A DNA stretch of 19,313 bases from CAYPCH01 sp964409165 (GCA_964409165.1 CAYPCH010000071.1:1-19313), one strand, 5' to 3'; shown: positions 12,351-19,313, counted from the first letter of the stretch. A program made the numbers and translations. The notes: a model not told the origin generated them from the letters alone.

Positions 12351-14498
12351 TTGAATAGTCCTAAGTTCTCTGCCAATATTTTTAAACATGCATATGAATA
12401 TGTTTTGAGGCACGCATTTAAGCTGGTTTCTTACATAGCTTCACTATTCAGAAATATTAGTATAAAGACAAGGCTCATACTATTTTTTGTACTTTTATCC
12501 AGTTTACCTCTAATAATTCTTGGTTATATAAGTTACAACAAGTCAAGTAATGCAGTTGAAAGCAAAATAGAGTATTTCTCAAGTGAAATATTTGCACAAT
12601 CTGCACGCAATATAAGACTTACAATGAACATTATTGACTCAAGTTGTAAGGAGTTGAAAATGAACAATGACGCATTGAGATATATAAAGCAGTTTAAGAT
12701 GGATAAAAGTAATTTACACGAGGTCAAGACGAAGCTTACTGATATTCTAGAAACAAAATTTATAGGTATGACTATAAAGAATTGCCTTGGGGCAACAATT
12801 ATATCAGACGGAGAGATAATTGGAAACAGCGTTTCTTACCAAGTACTACGTGATTTCAATATTACAGAAGATTATATTAAAATTGCTGAAGAGGGAAAAG
12901 GACGTTGTGTATGGATTGTAGAAAGATTAAAAGAAAGTAAGCAGAATTATATTCTGGTTCTTAATGATATTTATGATGACCTGACAGGTGCAAAACTAGC
13001 TACAATGATTATAATACTGGATGAAAACTATTTTTATGATGTATATAAATTAATTGATATTAAGGAGGCTTCAGATTTATTTATTGTAAACAGCGAAGGG
13101 ATAGTTATATCAAGCAATAATGCAGACAAAATACCATTATCATTTAAGTATTCAAATCCAGAAGTTATTGAAAAGGTTAAAAAACAGGTTGAAGAAACTA
13201 ATACTGAAAATATCCAGATTACTAAAGGTTCCGTTCAATCATATATTGATAACAACAAATACATCTTTTGTTATTCTATGATTGAAAATACCGATTGGTA
13301 TATTATGGGTGCAATACCCTTTGAATACGTAACTGCGGATTCTTCAGCAATAAGAGCAACAATATTTAGTGTTGGTACAGTGATTTTTATTTTAGCTATA
13401 CTGATTTCATTAATCATTTCAATGAGTATCTTATCTCCATTAGGTAAACTAGAAGCGTTTACGCAACAAGCAAAGGACGGTAATCTGAATATATTTATAG
13501 ATGACAAGTGCCGTGATGAAATATCTTTTTTAAGCAGTCATTTTAATGAAATGCTTAAAAACATCAGAAACCTTGTATCCAAAGTAAGTAATTCCTCGCA
13601 TCAGGTTTTAAAAAGTGCAGGAGAAGTTACCGGGCTTTCATCTACATATCTGAATTCTTACGAGCAAGTTGCATTGAGTATGGTTCAAATCGCAGAAGGA
13701 GCATCAGAACAAGCAATTAATAGTCAAAGCACAGTAGAGTTTGTAAACAAATTATCTGATGATATAAACAAAGTTGAAGATAATGTAAAATCAGCTGTTG
13801 AGATTGTAGAACACACGAAAGTACTTAGTGAAAATGCTATGGTTGCAGTTGATTCCCTCAATCAAAAATCAGTGCAGACCGGATTGGTAACTGAAGAAAT
13901 ATTTAACAATATAAACACATTAAATACAGATATGAAGCAGATAGAAAAGATTATAAAGTTTATTGGAAATATCTCTGAACAAACCAACCTACTGTCACTA
14001 AATGCAGCCATTGAAGCTGCAAGAGCTGGAGAAGCAGGCAGAGGTTTTGCCGTAGTTGCTGAGCACATAAGGAAGCTTGCAGAGCAAACGCGAGAGGCAT
14101 TGAATACTATTAGTACCGTGATAGGAGATATTCAGGAAAAGACTGAATTTACTGCTAGTTCTGCCAATGACACACAGACAATAATTAAACAGCAGTTAGA
14201 GGCGGTGGACAAGACGGATAATTCATTTAAAGCCATACTGAAAGCTATGGATGACATAAGTAACTATATGGATAAATATAGTGAATCGGTTAATGCAATC
14301 CTTGAATCAAGACAAAAGACACTTGATGCAATAAACAATATTTCTTCAGTTTCCCAAGAGACTGCCGCAACAGTAGAAGAAGTATCTGCTACTGCTCAGG
14401 ATCAGATAACGGGTATTGAAGAGCTTTCAAACCAGGCTAAACTTCTTAATAGAATGGCACAGGAGCTAAACGAATCAATATCAATATTCAAACTATAA
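12351..14498 (+). CDS. Methyl-accepting chemotaxis protein
   Basis: A 715-residue transmembrane chemoreceptor that feeds the CheA/CheW signalling array. It has a 40-residue cytoplasmic leader and TM1 at about 42-62 (LILFFVLLSSLPLIILGY). The extracellular sensor (~63-330) ends in NTDWYIMGAIPFEYV, typical of double-Cache domains. TM2 is at about 337-359, followed by HAMP (~360-412) and a long coiled-coil signalling domain. The hairpin tip EQTNLLSLNAAIEAARAG begins near 542. Conserved QETAATVEEVSA (near 668) marks the second helix. The start is TTG at 12351, chosen for the AGGGAGGA site just upstream. The ligand cannot be deduced; Cache sensors usually bind small metabolites. No che genes are adjacent. 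Confidence 0.95.
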   Translation: MNSPKFSANIFKHAYEYVLRHAFKLVSYIASLFRNISIKTRLILFFVLLSSLPLIILGYISYNKSSNAVESKIEYFSSEIFAQSARNIRLTMNIIDSSCKELKMNNDALRYIKQFKMDKSNLHEVKTKLTDILETKFIGMTIKNCLGATIISDGEIIGNSVSYQVLRDFNITEDYIKIAEEGKGRCVWIVERLKESKQNYILVLNDIYDDLTGAKLATMIIILDENYFYDVYKLIDIKEASDLFIVNSEGIVISSNNADKIPLSFKYSNPEVIEKVKKQVEETNTENIQITKGSVQSYIDNNKYIFCYSMIENTDWYIMGAIPFEYVTADSSAIRATIFSVGTVIFILAILISLIISMSILSPLGKLEAFTQQAKDGNLNIFIDDKCRDEISFLSSHFNEMLKNIRNLVSKVSNSSHQVLKSAGEVTGLSSTYLNSYEQVALSMVQIAEGASEQAINSQSTVEFVNKLSDDINKVEDNVKSAVEIVEHTKVLSENAMVAVDSLNQKSVQTGLVTEEIFNNINTLNTDMKQIEKIIKFIGNISEQTNLLSLNAAIEAARAGEAGRGFAVVAEHIRKLAEQTREALNTISTVIGDIQEKTEFTASSANDTQTIIKQQLEAVDKTDNSFKAILKAMDDISNYMDKYSESVNAILESRQKTLDAINNISSVSQETAATVEEVSATAQDQITGIEELSNQAKLLNRMAQELNESISIFKL

Positions 14499-14535
14499 AA
14501 AAAGATGATTTTACAACTGTAAAAACATCTCTTTT
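14497..14535 (+). terminator. Terminator after the chemoreceptor gene
   Basis: AGATG (14503-14507) pairs with CATCT (14526-14530), with TTTT/AAAA inside and A/T tracts outside, ending in CTTTT. Weaker than the others but well placed. Confidence 0.6.
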
Positions 14536-14540
14536 CAGGT

Positions 14541-14675
14541 CATTTCCTGAAAGGAAATCCGGCAAAAAGCTTAGGGACTCGATGTCCCGAAGCTTTTTAT
14601 TATTGAAAGCCTATATCTTTGATAAGAAATAGGCTTTCAGTAATTTGACCTCTTAAAATTTAATGAAAGAGACAA
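14541..14675 (+). repeat. Compound terminator-associated repeat (B, TCGAT, plain and A-type hairpins)
   Basis: Four hairpins in series. Type B: ATTTCC (14542-14547), loop TGAAA, GGAAAT (14553-14558) then CCGG, identical in core to 4213-4229. TCGAT hairpin: AAAAAGCTT-A-GGGAC (14564-14578), loop TCGAT (14579-14583), GTCCC-G-AAGCTTTTT (14584-14598), itself a good terminator. Plain hairpin: GAAAGCCTAT with ATAGGCTTTC (14605-14638). Degenerate type A: CTCTT and AAAGAG within 14649-14673. The GGGAC/GTCCC stem replaces the GTACCC/GGGTAC stem of other copies while the loop stays the same. Confidence 0.8.
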
Positions 14676-14824
14676 AAATGAATGGTCTTTATAGAAATAA
14701 GATATTATTAGGAATAAAAAGTACAAACTGTTAATAGAAATGGAAACAGACATATATTAATTACGAAAATGACTTTACGTTAAAAATAATGTTGAGAAGA
14801 ACTAGTGTGAAAGGGGTGAGGAAT
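14676..14824. other. Short AT-rich leader of the zinc-ribbon gene
   Basis: Together with the preceding repeat this fills the gap after the chemoreceptor gene. No confident promoter or structure was found here. Confidence 0.5.
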
Positions 14825-15370
14825 ATGATTTGTCCTGTTTGTAAAGAAGAAAGACTTGAGGTCAAAGTGCTGGCTGAGCAATTAAAAGTATTTGGATGTA
14901 TGGTTTGTGGAGGAAATTGGGTACGACATGAGGACTATTTGAAATTCGGTTCAGTTAATACAATCAGTAACGAAAAAACAACAGGAAAGAATTTGCCTGT
15001 TGCAGACTCCAAGCAGGCAAACATTTGTCCCGACTGCGGAAGGATTTTAATTAAGTACAGAGTTGACAACAAGCTTGATTTTTATGTTGACCACTGCGGA
15101 AATTGCAATGGTGTATGGCTTGATAGAAATGAATGGGAAAATCTTTGCATGAATAATCTTCATTACCAAATAAATAGTTTTTTTACAAAACCATGGCAAA
15201 AAAAACTTAGGGATGAAGCTGCAAAAAATAGTCTAAAGGACAAATATATAAGAAAGTTCGGAAGATGGGATTATGAAAGGCTGAAGGAAATGAGAGAGTG
15301 GATATATAAGAATGAAAAGAAGAATGAAATGCTGTCTTATCTGATTGATGAAGACCCATATAAGATATGA
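14825..15370 (+). CDS. Double zinc-ribbon protein (zf-TFIIB type)
   Basis: 181 residues. Two treble-clef/zinc-ribbon units occupy the N-terminal half: C3-x2-C6 with C25-x2-C28 (CPVC...CMVCGGNW), and C68-x2-C71 with C91-x2-C94 (CPDCG...CGNCNGVWLDRNEWE). The CxxCxGVWLDxxE pattern is the zf-TFIIB (transcription-factor zinc-finger-like) signature, common in small bacterial proteins of unsettled role. The C-terminal ~80 residues are highly charged and helical (KPWQKKLRDEAAK, then KEMREWIYKNEKKNEM), suggesting protein or RNA binding. I start at ATG 14825, with GGGGTGAGG just upstream; an upstream in-frame ATG at 14789 has no ribosome site and would add 12 residues. Function unknown. Confidence 0.85.
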   Translation: MICPVCKEERLEVKVLAEQLKVFGCMVCGGNWVRHEDYLKFGSVNTISNEKTTGKNLPVADSKQANICPDCGRILIKYRVDNKLDFYVDHCGNCNGVWLDRNEWENLCMNNLHYQINSFFTKPWQKKLRDEAAKNSLKDKYIRKFGRWDYERLKEMREWIYKNEKKNEMLSYLIDEDPYKI

Positions 15371-15412
15371 TTTCTATGGAAAATAATTTTAAAATTCAAA
15401 ATAAACAGCAAA

Positions 15413-15435
15413 ATAATGGAGGTTTGCTCCATTAT
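15413..15435. terminator. Short hairpin between the zinc-ribbon and DUF1540 genes
   Basis: ATAATGGAG (15413-15421), loop GTTTG, CTCCATTAT (15427-15435): a perfect 9-bp stem without a convincing T-run on the + strand. A weak terminator or processing site. Confidence 0.4.
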
Positions 15436-15494
15436 AATTTGACGGTTATTGAAAATACTAATAATAATCTTTCAAGTTAAGGAGGTGGAGCTAA

Positions 15495-15662
15495 ATGGAC
15501 GCACCATGCATGAAAGTAAAATGCGGTGTTACAAATTGCACATACAACAGGAGTAAGATGTGCTATGCAGATGCCCTTGAAGTTAATGCCATGGAAAACA
15601 AAAGTCATGCTAGTATTAGTGATGAAACTTGTTGTACAACTTTTGAAGATAAGAGCCTATAG
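15495..15662 (+). CDS. DUF1540 cysteine-rich mini-protein, 55 residues
   Basis: A very short gene with a near-perfect AAGGAGGTG ribosome site 9 bases before ATG 15495. The product has the DUF1540 pattern: C10-x4-C15-xYN, then C23-x-A and VNAMENKSHAS, and the closing T-C46-C47-TTF. The family is small, Cys-rich and widespread in Clostridia and Bacilli, probably a metal or Fe-S binding protein, often expressed in sporulating or stationary cells. C5 is an additional Cys outside the core. It is followed at once by a strong terminator and precedes the ferritin-like gene. The molecular role is unknown; the assignment rests on the spacing of Cys and the YN/TTF residues. Confidence 0.88.
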   Translation: MDAPCMKVKCGVTNCTYNRSKMCYADALEVNAMENKSHASISDETCCTTFEDKSL

Positions 15663-15677
15663 TTATATTTGAATATT

Positions 15678-15706
15678 AGGGGGCATCATTGTCCCCTTTG
15701 CTTTTT
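15678..15706 (+). terminator. Intrinsic terminator after the DUF1540 gene
   Basis: AGGGGGCA (15678-15685), loop TCAT, TGTCCCCT (15690-15697), then TTGC and six T. Confidence 0.9.
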
Positions 15707-15772
15707 TGCCAGATTTTACTTCTTAAAAATGATGAAATAAAGCCAGAAAACTTACAGGAGTGATAAAATAAT

Positions 15773-16198
15773 ATGGATGATAGGGTAATAAATGAACTAA
15801 ATACCTTTCTTGAAGGCGAATTTATGGCAATACATGGCTATGAAAGATTCATACAGAATGTAGAAGAACCCGGTGTGAAAAGTGAATTTCAGAAGATTCA
15901 ACAGGATCATAAGACGCATGCTGCACTTGTGGCAGAGAGAATACAGAATCTAGGAGGAGTACCTTCCGATGGACCTGGAATTAAGGGCATGATGTCAGAG
16001 ATGATGAATAAGTTCAAGCAGTCAAGCGATGACACAAAGTTTATTATCAAGGATGCATGTGATGGCGAGAACAAGGGAATTAAAATGGCAGAGGAAATAG
16101 TTAAGGGAGACCTTGATCCGGAAAGCCGTAAATTAATTGAAGACATTTTGGATAAAGACAGAGAGCATGTAACATTGTTGAACAATATGATACATTAG
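15773..16198 (+). CDS. Ferritin-like protein, DUF2383 type
   Basis: A 141-residue all-helical protein with the DUF2383 ferritin-like pattern: helix 1 LNTFLEGEFMAIHGYERFI, helix 2 VKSEFQKIQQDHKTHAALVAERI, helix 3 KGIKMAEEIVKGDL and helix 4 SRKLIEDILDKDREHVTLLNNM. The E-x6-Y and D/E-x2-H residues of each helix pair could form a di-iron site. The family probably takes part in iron or oxygen handling, or in spore-associated functions; the exact role is unproven. An AGGAGTG site lies 12 bases before the ATG, slightly far but with no better in-frame start. The stop codon lies in the first, degenerate unit of a 9-bp tandem repeat. It shares a structural theme with the small protein at 200-418. Confidence 0.85.
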   Translation: MDDRVINELNTFLEGEFMAIHGYERFIQNVEEPGVKSEFQKIQQDHKTHAALVAERIQNLGGVPSDGPGIKGMMSEMMNKFKQSSDDTKFIIKDACDGENKGIKMAEEIVKGDLDPESRKLIEDILDKDREHVTLLNNMIH

Positions 16199-16242
16199 AA
16201 ACATCAGAAACATCAGAAACATCAGAAACATCAGAAACATCT
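16192..16242 (+). repeat. 9-bp tandem repeat (ACATCAGAA) across the stop codon
   Basis: A degenerate unit ACATTAGAA (16192-16200, containing the stop TAG) is followed by four perfect ACATCAGAA units (16201-16236) and a partial ACATCT. The unit is three codons long and open in the gene's frame, so the only thing separating the ferritin-like protein from a repeat-encoded tail is one base (TAG versus CAG). Confidence 0.95.
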
Positions 16243-16293
16243 AACTTTACAAAAATATAAACAAAAGGTTATAACAAAATTGCCATAGAATCT

Positions 16294-16322
16294 GGCCTGT
16301 ATTTATAGTACAGGCCTTTTTA
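16294..16322 (+). terminator. Terminator of the ferritin-like gene
   Basis: GGCCTGTA (16294-16301) pairs with TACAGGCC (16309-16316) around a 7-base loop, then TTTTT. Confidence 0.9.
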
Positions 16323-16393
16323 AATCTCTTGGAACGAAATTAAGGGCGTTCTAAAATATTATGTACTGTTAAAATAACATAGTAAAAGAATTA

Positions 16394-16423
16394 TTGGAAA
16401 TGGAATCATATTAAGGATATAAT
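16394..16423 (+). promoter_or_regulatory. Promoter of the GH9 cellulase gene
   Basis: TTGGAA (16394-16399), an 18-base spacer, TATAAT (16418-16423). It matches the box sequences and spacing of the promoter at 9857-9886. Confidence 0.65.
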
Positions 16424-16509
16424 ATAGTTAAAGAGATAGTGAAGTGTGTTTGGATTTTAGAGCAAAAATGAAGTGTTTATAGTATCCAGACAAGGGGAGG
16501 ATAATGAAA

Positions 16510-18894
16510 ATGCGGAAAATAGTTTTAAAGAAAATGTGCTCAGTTATTTTAAGTGTAGTCATCCTTGCAACAACAGTTTTTGCATTAAATACAATGAATA
16601 TCAAGGCAACTGACTTGGAGTTCAACTATGCTAAAGCATTGCAGTATTCACAATACTTTTATGATGCAAATATGTGTGGTACAGGTGTTGATGAAAATAA
16701 TCAATACAATTGGAGAACTGATTGTCATGTTTATGATGCGCAGCTTCTTCTTGATGATACCAACACAAATATGTCGGAAAGTTTTATCAATGCCAATAAA
16801 AGCATATTGGATCCCGATGGGGATGGTAAAATTGATGTTTCGGGAGGTTTTCATGACGCAGGGGATCATGTTAAATTTGGTATGCCTGAAGCGTATTCAG
16901 GTTCTACACTTGGTTGGAGTTACTATGAGTTTAAGGAGCAATACATAGAAACAGCTCAAGACCAGCATGCCCAAACGATTCTAAGGTATTTTAATGATTA
17001 TTTCATGAAGTGTACATATATGGACGAGGCAGGGAAAGTGATAGCTTTCTGTTATCAAGTAGGTGACGGTGATATTGATCATAGATATTGGAATGCACCT
17101 GAGGTTGATGAAATGTTCAGAAGAGGTTGGTTTGCCACCGAAGAGATGCCTTCAACCGATTGTGTGTCAGCTGCATCAGCTTCACTTGTAATAAACTATA
17201 TGAACTTCAAGGACACAGATCCCGAATATGCACAAAAGAATCTTGAATATGCAAAAGCATTATTTGATTTTGCAGAAAGATGTGATAATAAAGAGACTAA
17301 TAATGATGGCCCTAAAGGTTATTACAGTTCATCCAAATGGGAGGATGATTATTGCTGGGCTGCATCATGGCTTTTTCTTGCTACAGAGGATGAACATTAT
17401 TTGGAAGAGGTATTCAAGTATTACGATTATTATGCCCCTTCCTGCTGGACACATTGCTGGAATGACGTGTGGGCAGGTACAGCATGTATAATAGCCCAAA
17501 TAAATGATTTATATGATAAAGACGGACAAGTATTTGAGGACAGATACAAAGAAGTTACCAATAAGAGCCCTTATGAGGAAATAGATTTCTGGAGTCAGAT
17601 TGCAAAGCTGGTTGATGGCTGGTCGAGTGGAAAAAATGTTATCCTGACACCAGGAGGATACTGTTTCTTGAATCAATGGGGTTCTGCCAGGTATAATACT
17701 GCTACACAGTTAATGGCACTTATTTATGATAAACATCATGGAGATAAACCTTCAAAATATAGTGAGTGGGCAAAATCTCAAATGGATTATTTAATGGGTA
17801 ACAATCCATTAAATCTCTGCTACATTGTGGGTTACAATGATTTATCTGTAAAGTTTCCTCACCATAGAGCCGCCTCCGGGTTATCAGTGTGTGAAGATAA
17901 AGGTGAGCATAGATTTGTACTTTACGGTGCATTGGTAGGAGGGCCAGGACCTAAAGATGAACACATAGATGCCACAGCAGATTATATCTATAATGAAGTG
18001 ACAATAGACTATAATGCAGCATTTGTGGGGGCATGTGCAGGTCTTTACAGGTTTTTTGGAGATTCCTCAATGAAAATTACTCCCGATTTTCCACCAATAG
18101 TGAATTTGGATGAGACTGAAGAGAATTCCGGTGGTTTATATTGGGTAGAAGGGTTTTGCGTTGACGTAGCACAGAGCGATGGACCAAAAGCAACGGAAAT
18201 AACCATGTATGTTTGCTCTAATGCGAAGAAGCCTTCGAAAAACATATCCGTCAGATACTTTTTTGATTCTACCGGGATGACATCTATTGAACCTGAAAGA
18301 ATTACACTTCAGCAGTTATATGATCAGACAGCAGTAGAAACAAATTATGCAGCAAAGCTCACAGGTCCTCATTTGTATAAGGATAAAATTTACTATATTG
18401 AAGTGTCATGGCCAGATTTTGCAATTGCCAATTCTCATAAAAAGTATCAGGTTGCACTTGGAACCTATGCATGGCAAAACTATTGGAATCCGGAAGATGA
18501 CTGGAGTCATCAAGGGCTATCTGTAGTAGAAGACAGTTGGAAAGGTACACCTGAGAAAGCAGATTATATCTGTGTTTATGATGCAGGTGTTCTTGTGGGT
18601 GGTATAGAGCCGGATGGGACTACACCTGATAGTGCAACGCCGTCACCGACAATAACCCCAACACCAACCGGCAATACTTCGCTTGTATACGGAGATGCCA
18701 ATGGAGATGATTTATGCAATTCAGTTGATTATGCTATACTTAAAAGATACCTTTTAGGCAGTATCTCTGAAATGCCTTCAAAGCACTCGGAAATATCATG
18801 TGATTTAAACGGTGACAAGAGTATAAATTCTACAGATTATGCATTATTAAAAAGGTATATTCTTGGGACAATAAAAGAGTTTCCGGTTGAATAA
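16510..18894 (+). CDS. Cellulosomal endoglucanase: GH9, CBM3, type I dockerin
   Basis: A secreted cellulase of 794 residues that docks onto a scaffoldin. In order: signal peptide (1-~33, basic MRKIVLKK then a hydrophobic core); GH9 catalytic domain (~35-525) with GGFHDAGDHVKFG (nucleophile-water activating D116 and D119), FPHHRAASG (449-457) and the general acid E496 in NEVTIDYNAAF; a CBM3c-like module (~540-690, SVRYFFDSTGM to YWNPEDDWS) of the kind that feeds chains into GH9 enzymes; a Pro/Thr/Ser linker (TPSPTITPTPTG); and a dockerin (~728-790) with two calcium-loop repeats starting GDANGDD and CDLNGDK, each ending LKRYxLG. Ala-Ile/Ala-Leu recognition residues suggest C. cellulolyticum-type cohesin pairing. 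I prefer ATG 16510 over 16504 because GGGGAGG would sit only 3 bases from the latter. It is a single-gene unit, not part of a cellulase cluster here. Confidence 0.96.
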   Translation: MRKIVLKKMCSVILSVVILATTVFALNTMNIKATDLEFNYAKALQYSQYFYDANMCGTGVDENNQYNWRTDCHVYDAQLLLDDTNTNMSESFINANKSILDPDGDGKIDVSGGFHDAGDHVKFGMPEAYSGSTLGWSYYEFKEQYIETAQDQHAQTILRYFNDYFMKCTYMDEAGKVIAFCYQVGDGDIDHRYWNAPEVDEMFRRGWFATEEMPSTDCVSAASASLVINYMNFKDTDPEYAQKNLEYAKALFDFAERCDNKETNNDGPKGYYSSSKWEDDYCWAASWLFLATEDEHYLEEVFKYYDYYAPSCWTHCWNDVWAGTACIIAQINDLYDKDGQVFEDRYKEVTNKSPYEEIDFWSQIAKLVDGWSSGKNVILTPGGYCFLNQWGSARYNTATQLMALIYDKHHGDKPSKYSEWAKSQMDYLMGNNPLNLCYIVGYNDLSVKFPHHRAASGLSVCEDKGEHRFVLYGALVGGPGPKDEHIDATADYIYNEVTIDYNAAFVGACAGLYRFFGDSSMKITPDFPPIVNLDETEENSGGLYWVEGFCVDVAQSDGPKATEITMYVCSNAKKPSKNISVRYFFDSTGMTSIEPERITLQQLYDQTAVETNYAAKLTGPHLYKDKIYYIEVSWPDFAIANSHKKYQVALGTYAWQNYWNPEDDWSHQGLSVVEDSWKGTPEKADYICVYDAGVLVGGIEPDGTTPDSATPSPTITPTPTGNTSLVYGDANGDDLCNSVDYAILKRYLLGSISEMPSKHSEISCDLNGDKSINSTDYALLKRYILGTIKEFPVE

Positions 18895-18961
18895 TAAACT
18901 TATGATACAATGGTGAAAAGCTAACAAGATAAAACAAATGTTATTTCGTTGAAAGAATTAG

Positions 18962-19008
18962 TAGAAATAAGTGATGAGAATAAAACTCGGGAACTTATTT
19001 CTATTTTT
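18962..19008 (+). terminator. Terminator of the cellulase gene
   Basis: TAGAAATAAGT (18962-18972) pairs perfectly with ACTTATTTCTA (18993-19003); inside, GAG can pair with CTC. A TTTTTA tail follows. Confidence 0.85.
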
Positions 19009-19057
19009 ATATAGTACTAAATCTATATAATCAATTACCATATAGTCCGGTTTGGAT

Positions 19058-19269
19058 GGGGACATGAAATACTACAGGATTCAACGCTAACCCAAGAGTT
19101 GGCAATACTTGTTCGCTTAGAAATTCCACGAATCACGTCCAACATAACATCCTTGTATATGTGGACGTTTTACGAACATCCATGTTCGTAATCGTGGAAT
19201 TTCTAAACTCTCTTCGTATGCCAACTCTAAGGGTCTTAACGCTAATGAATTCCTCCGTATTTCATGCCC
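19058..19269. ncRNA. Large multibranched palindromic element, candidate structured RNA
   Basis: A 212-base region folds on itself along its whole length. Paired segments from outside in: GGG + CATGAAATAC (19058-19072) with GTATTTCATG + CCC (19257-19269); GGATTC (19077-19082) with GAATTCC (19247-19253); CCC + AGAGTTGGCA (19091-19104) with TGCCAACTCT + GGG (19219-19233); TTAGAAATTCCACG (19117-19130) with its perfect complement (19193-19206). At the tip are two hairpins: ACGTCCA/TGGACGT (19135-19168) and TACGAACAT/ATGTTCGTA (19171-19190). The sequence AACGCTAA occurs in the same orientation on both sides of one internal loop (19083-19090, 19238-19245). No ORF. It is either a structured RNA or a non-autonomous mobile palindrome. 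Confidence 0.7.
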
Positions 19270-19313
19270 ACAGCCAAGCTGGACGGTGCGACACGAGGTC
19301 GCACAGATAAATG
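19270..19313 (+). other. Hairpins at the right edge, possible 5' end of a group II intron
   Basis: CAGC/GCTG (19271-19281) and a perfect 7-bp hairpin GTGCGAC-ACGAG-GTCGCAC (19286-19304). GTGCG is the usual 5' boundary of bacterial group II introns, several of which fold an immediate first hairpin. The window ends before any further intron domain, so this remains a guess. Confidence 0.3.

Larger units (their letters stand above)
16243..16509. other. Intergenic region before the GH9 cellulase gene
   Basis: Holds the terminator (16294-16322), a degenerate type A repeat (CTCTTGGAACGAAATTAAGGG near 16325), the cellulase promoter (16394-16423) and an ~80-base leader ending in GGGGAGG. I looked for a CcpA (cre) operator and found no good match. 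Confidence 0.7.

Noticed and set aside
16200..16240. CRISPR array
   Set aside because: The repeat unit is only 9 bases and directly contiguous with no spacers; it is a simple tandem repeat.
16325..16509. CcpA (cre) operator for the cellulase gene
   Set aside because: The nearest candidate (TTGGAACGAAATTA) lacks the spacing between AA and CG needed for the consensus and belongs to a degenerate repeat copy.

Overview
The window looks like a low-GC, anaerobic, cellulolytic member of the Clostridia. The strongest clue is a family 9 cellulase with a C-terminal type I dockerin whose two segments carry the DYAILKRYLLG / TDYALLKRYILG signature. Ala-Ile/Ala-Leu at the recognition positions is typical of the Ruminiclostridium (Clostridium) cellulolyticum, josui and papyrosolvens group, rather than the Ser-Thr type of C. 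thermocellum. A complete [FeFe]-hydrogenase maturation set fits a fermentative, H2-producing lifestyle. Species assignment is inference from sequence character only.

Layout. 1-126: tandem 64-bp repeat of hairpins. 200-418: small ferritin-like protein. 591-743: tRNA-Asn and a CAT-anticodon tRNA behind a good promoter, closed by a bidirectional terminator shared with a 57-codon minus-strand ORF. 1130-2950: trmK and a Nif3-family (YqfO-type) gene. 3014-3526: membrane protein resembling an ECF S component. 3681-9450: H-cluster maturation locus on the + strand (TM1266-type regulator, hydG, hydE with an extra N-terminal DUF3343-like domain, hydF, cysteine desulfurase-family protein). 10088-11197: solitary pilM-like gene. 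11298-11960 (minus): unknown protein with a very acidic insert. 12351-14498: chemoreceptor. 14825-16198: zinc-ribbon protein, DUF1540 mini-protein and ferritin-like protein. 16510-18894: secreted cellulosomal GH9-CBM3-dockerin enzyme. 19058 to the end: a large branched palindrome running towards the window edge.

How the genes work together. HydG (CO and CN- from tyrosine), HydE and HydF (scaffold GTPase) assemble the 2Fe subcluster of [FeFe] hydrogenase. The ACT-like TM1266 protein is a known companion of this system. The cysteine desulfurase-family gene begins 14 bases after hydF, and HydE carries a domain usually found as a stand-alone partner in sulfur/selenium-handling loci, so sulfur (or selenium) supply may be built into this maturation locus. 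No hydrogenase structural gene is in the window. The cellulase is independent of the hyd locus and has its own promoter.

Non-coding content is unusually rich. A recurrent family of short hairpins sits directly downstream of intrinsic terminators at several unrelated genes; four copies are coupled to a second hairpin with an invariant TCGAT loop and changing stems. A 370-nt leader with nested helices, a 9-codon ORF and a terminator precedes hydG, in the arrangement expected of a riboswitch or attenuator. A promoter-terminator pair precedes the chemoreceptor gene. A 212-nt multibranched palindrome follows the cellulase terminator.
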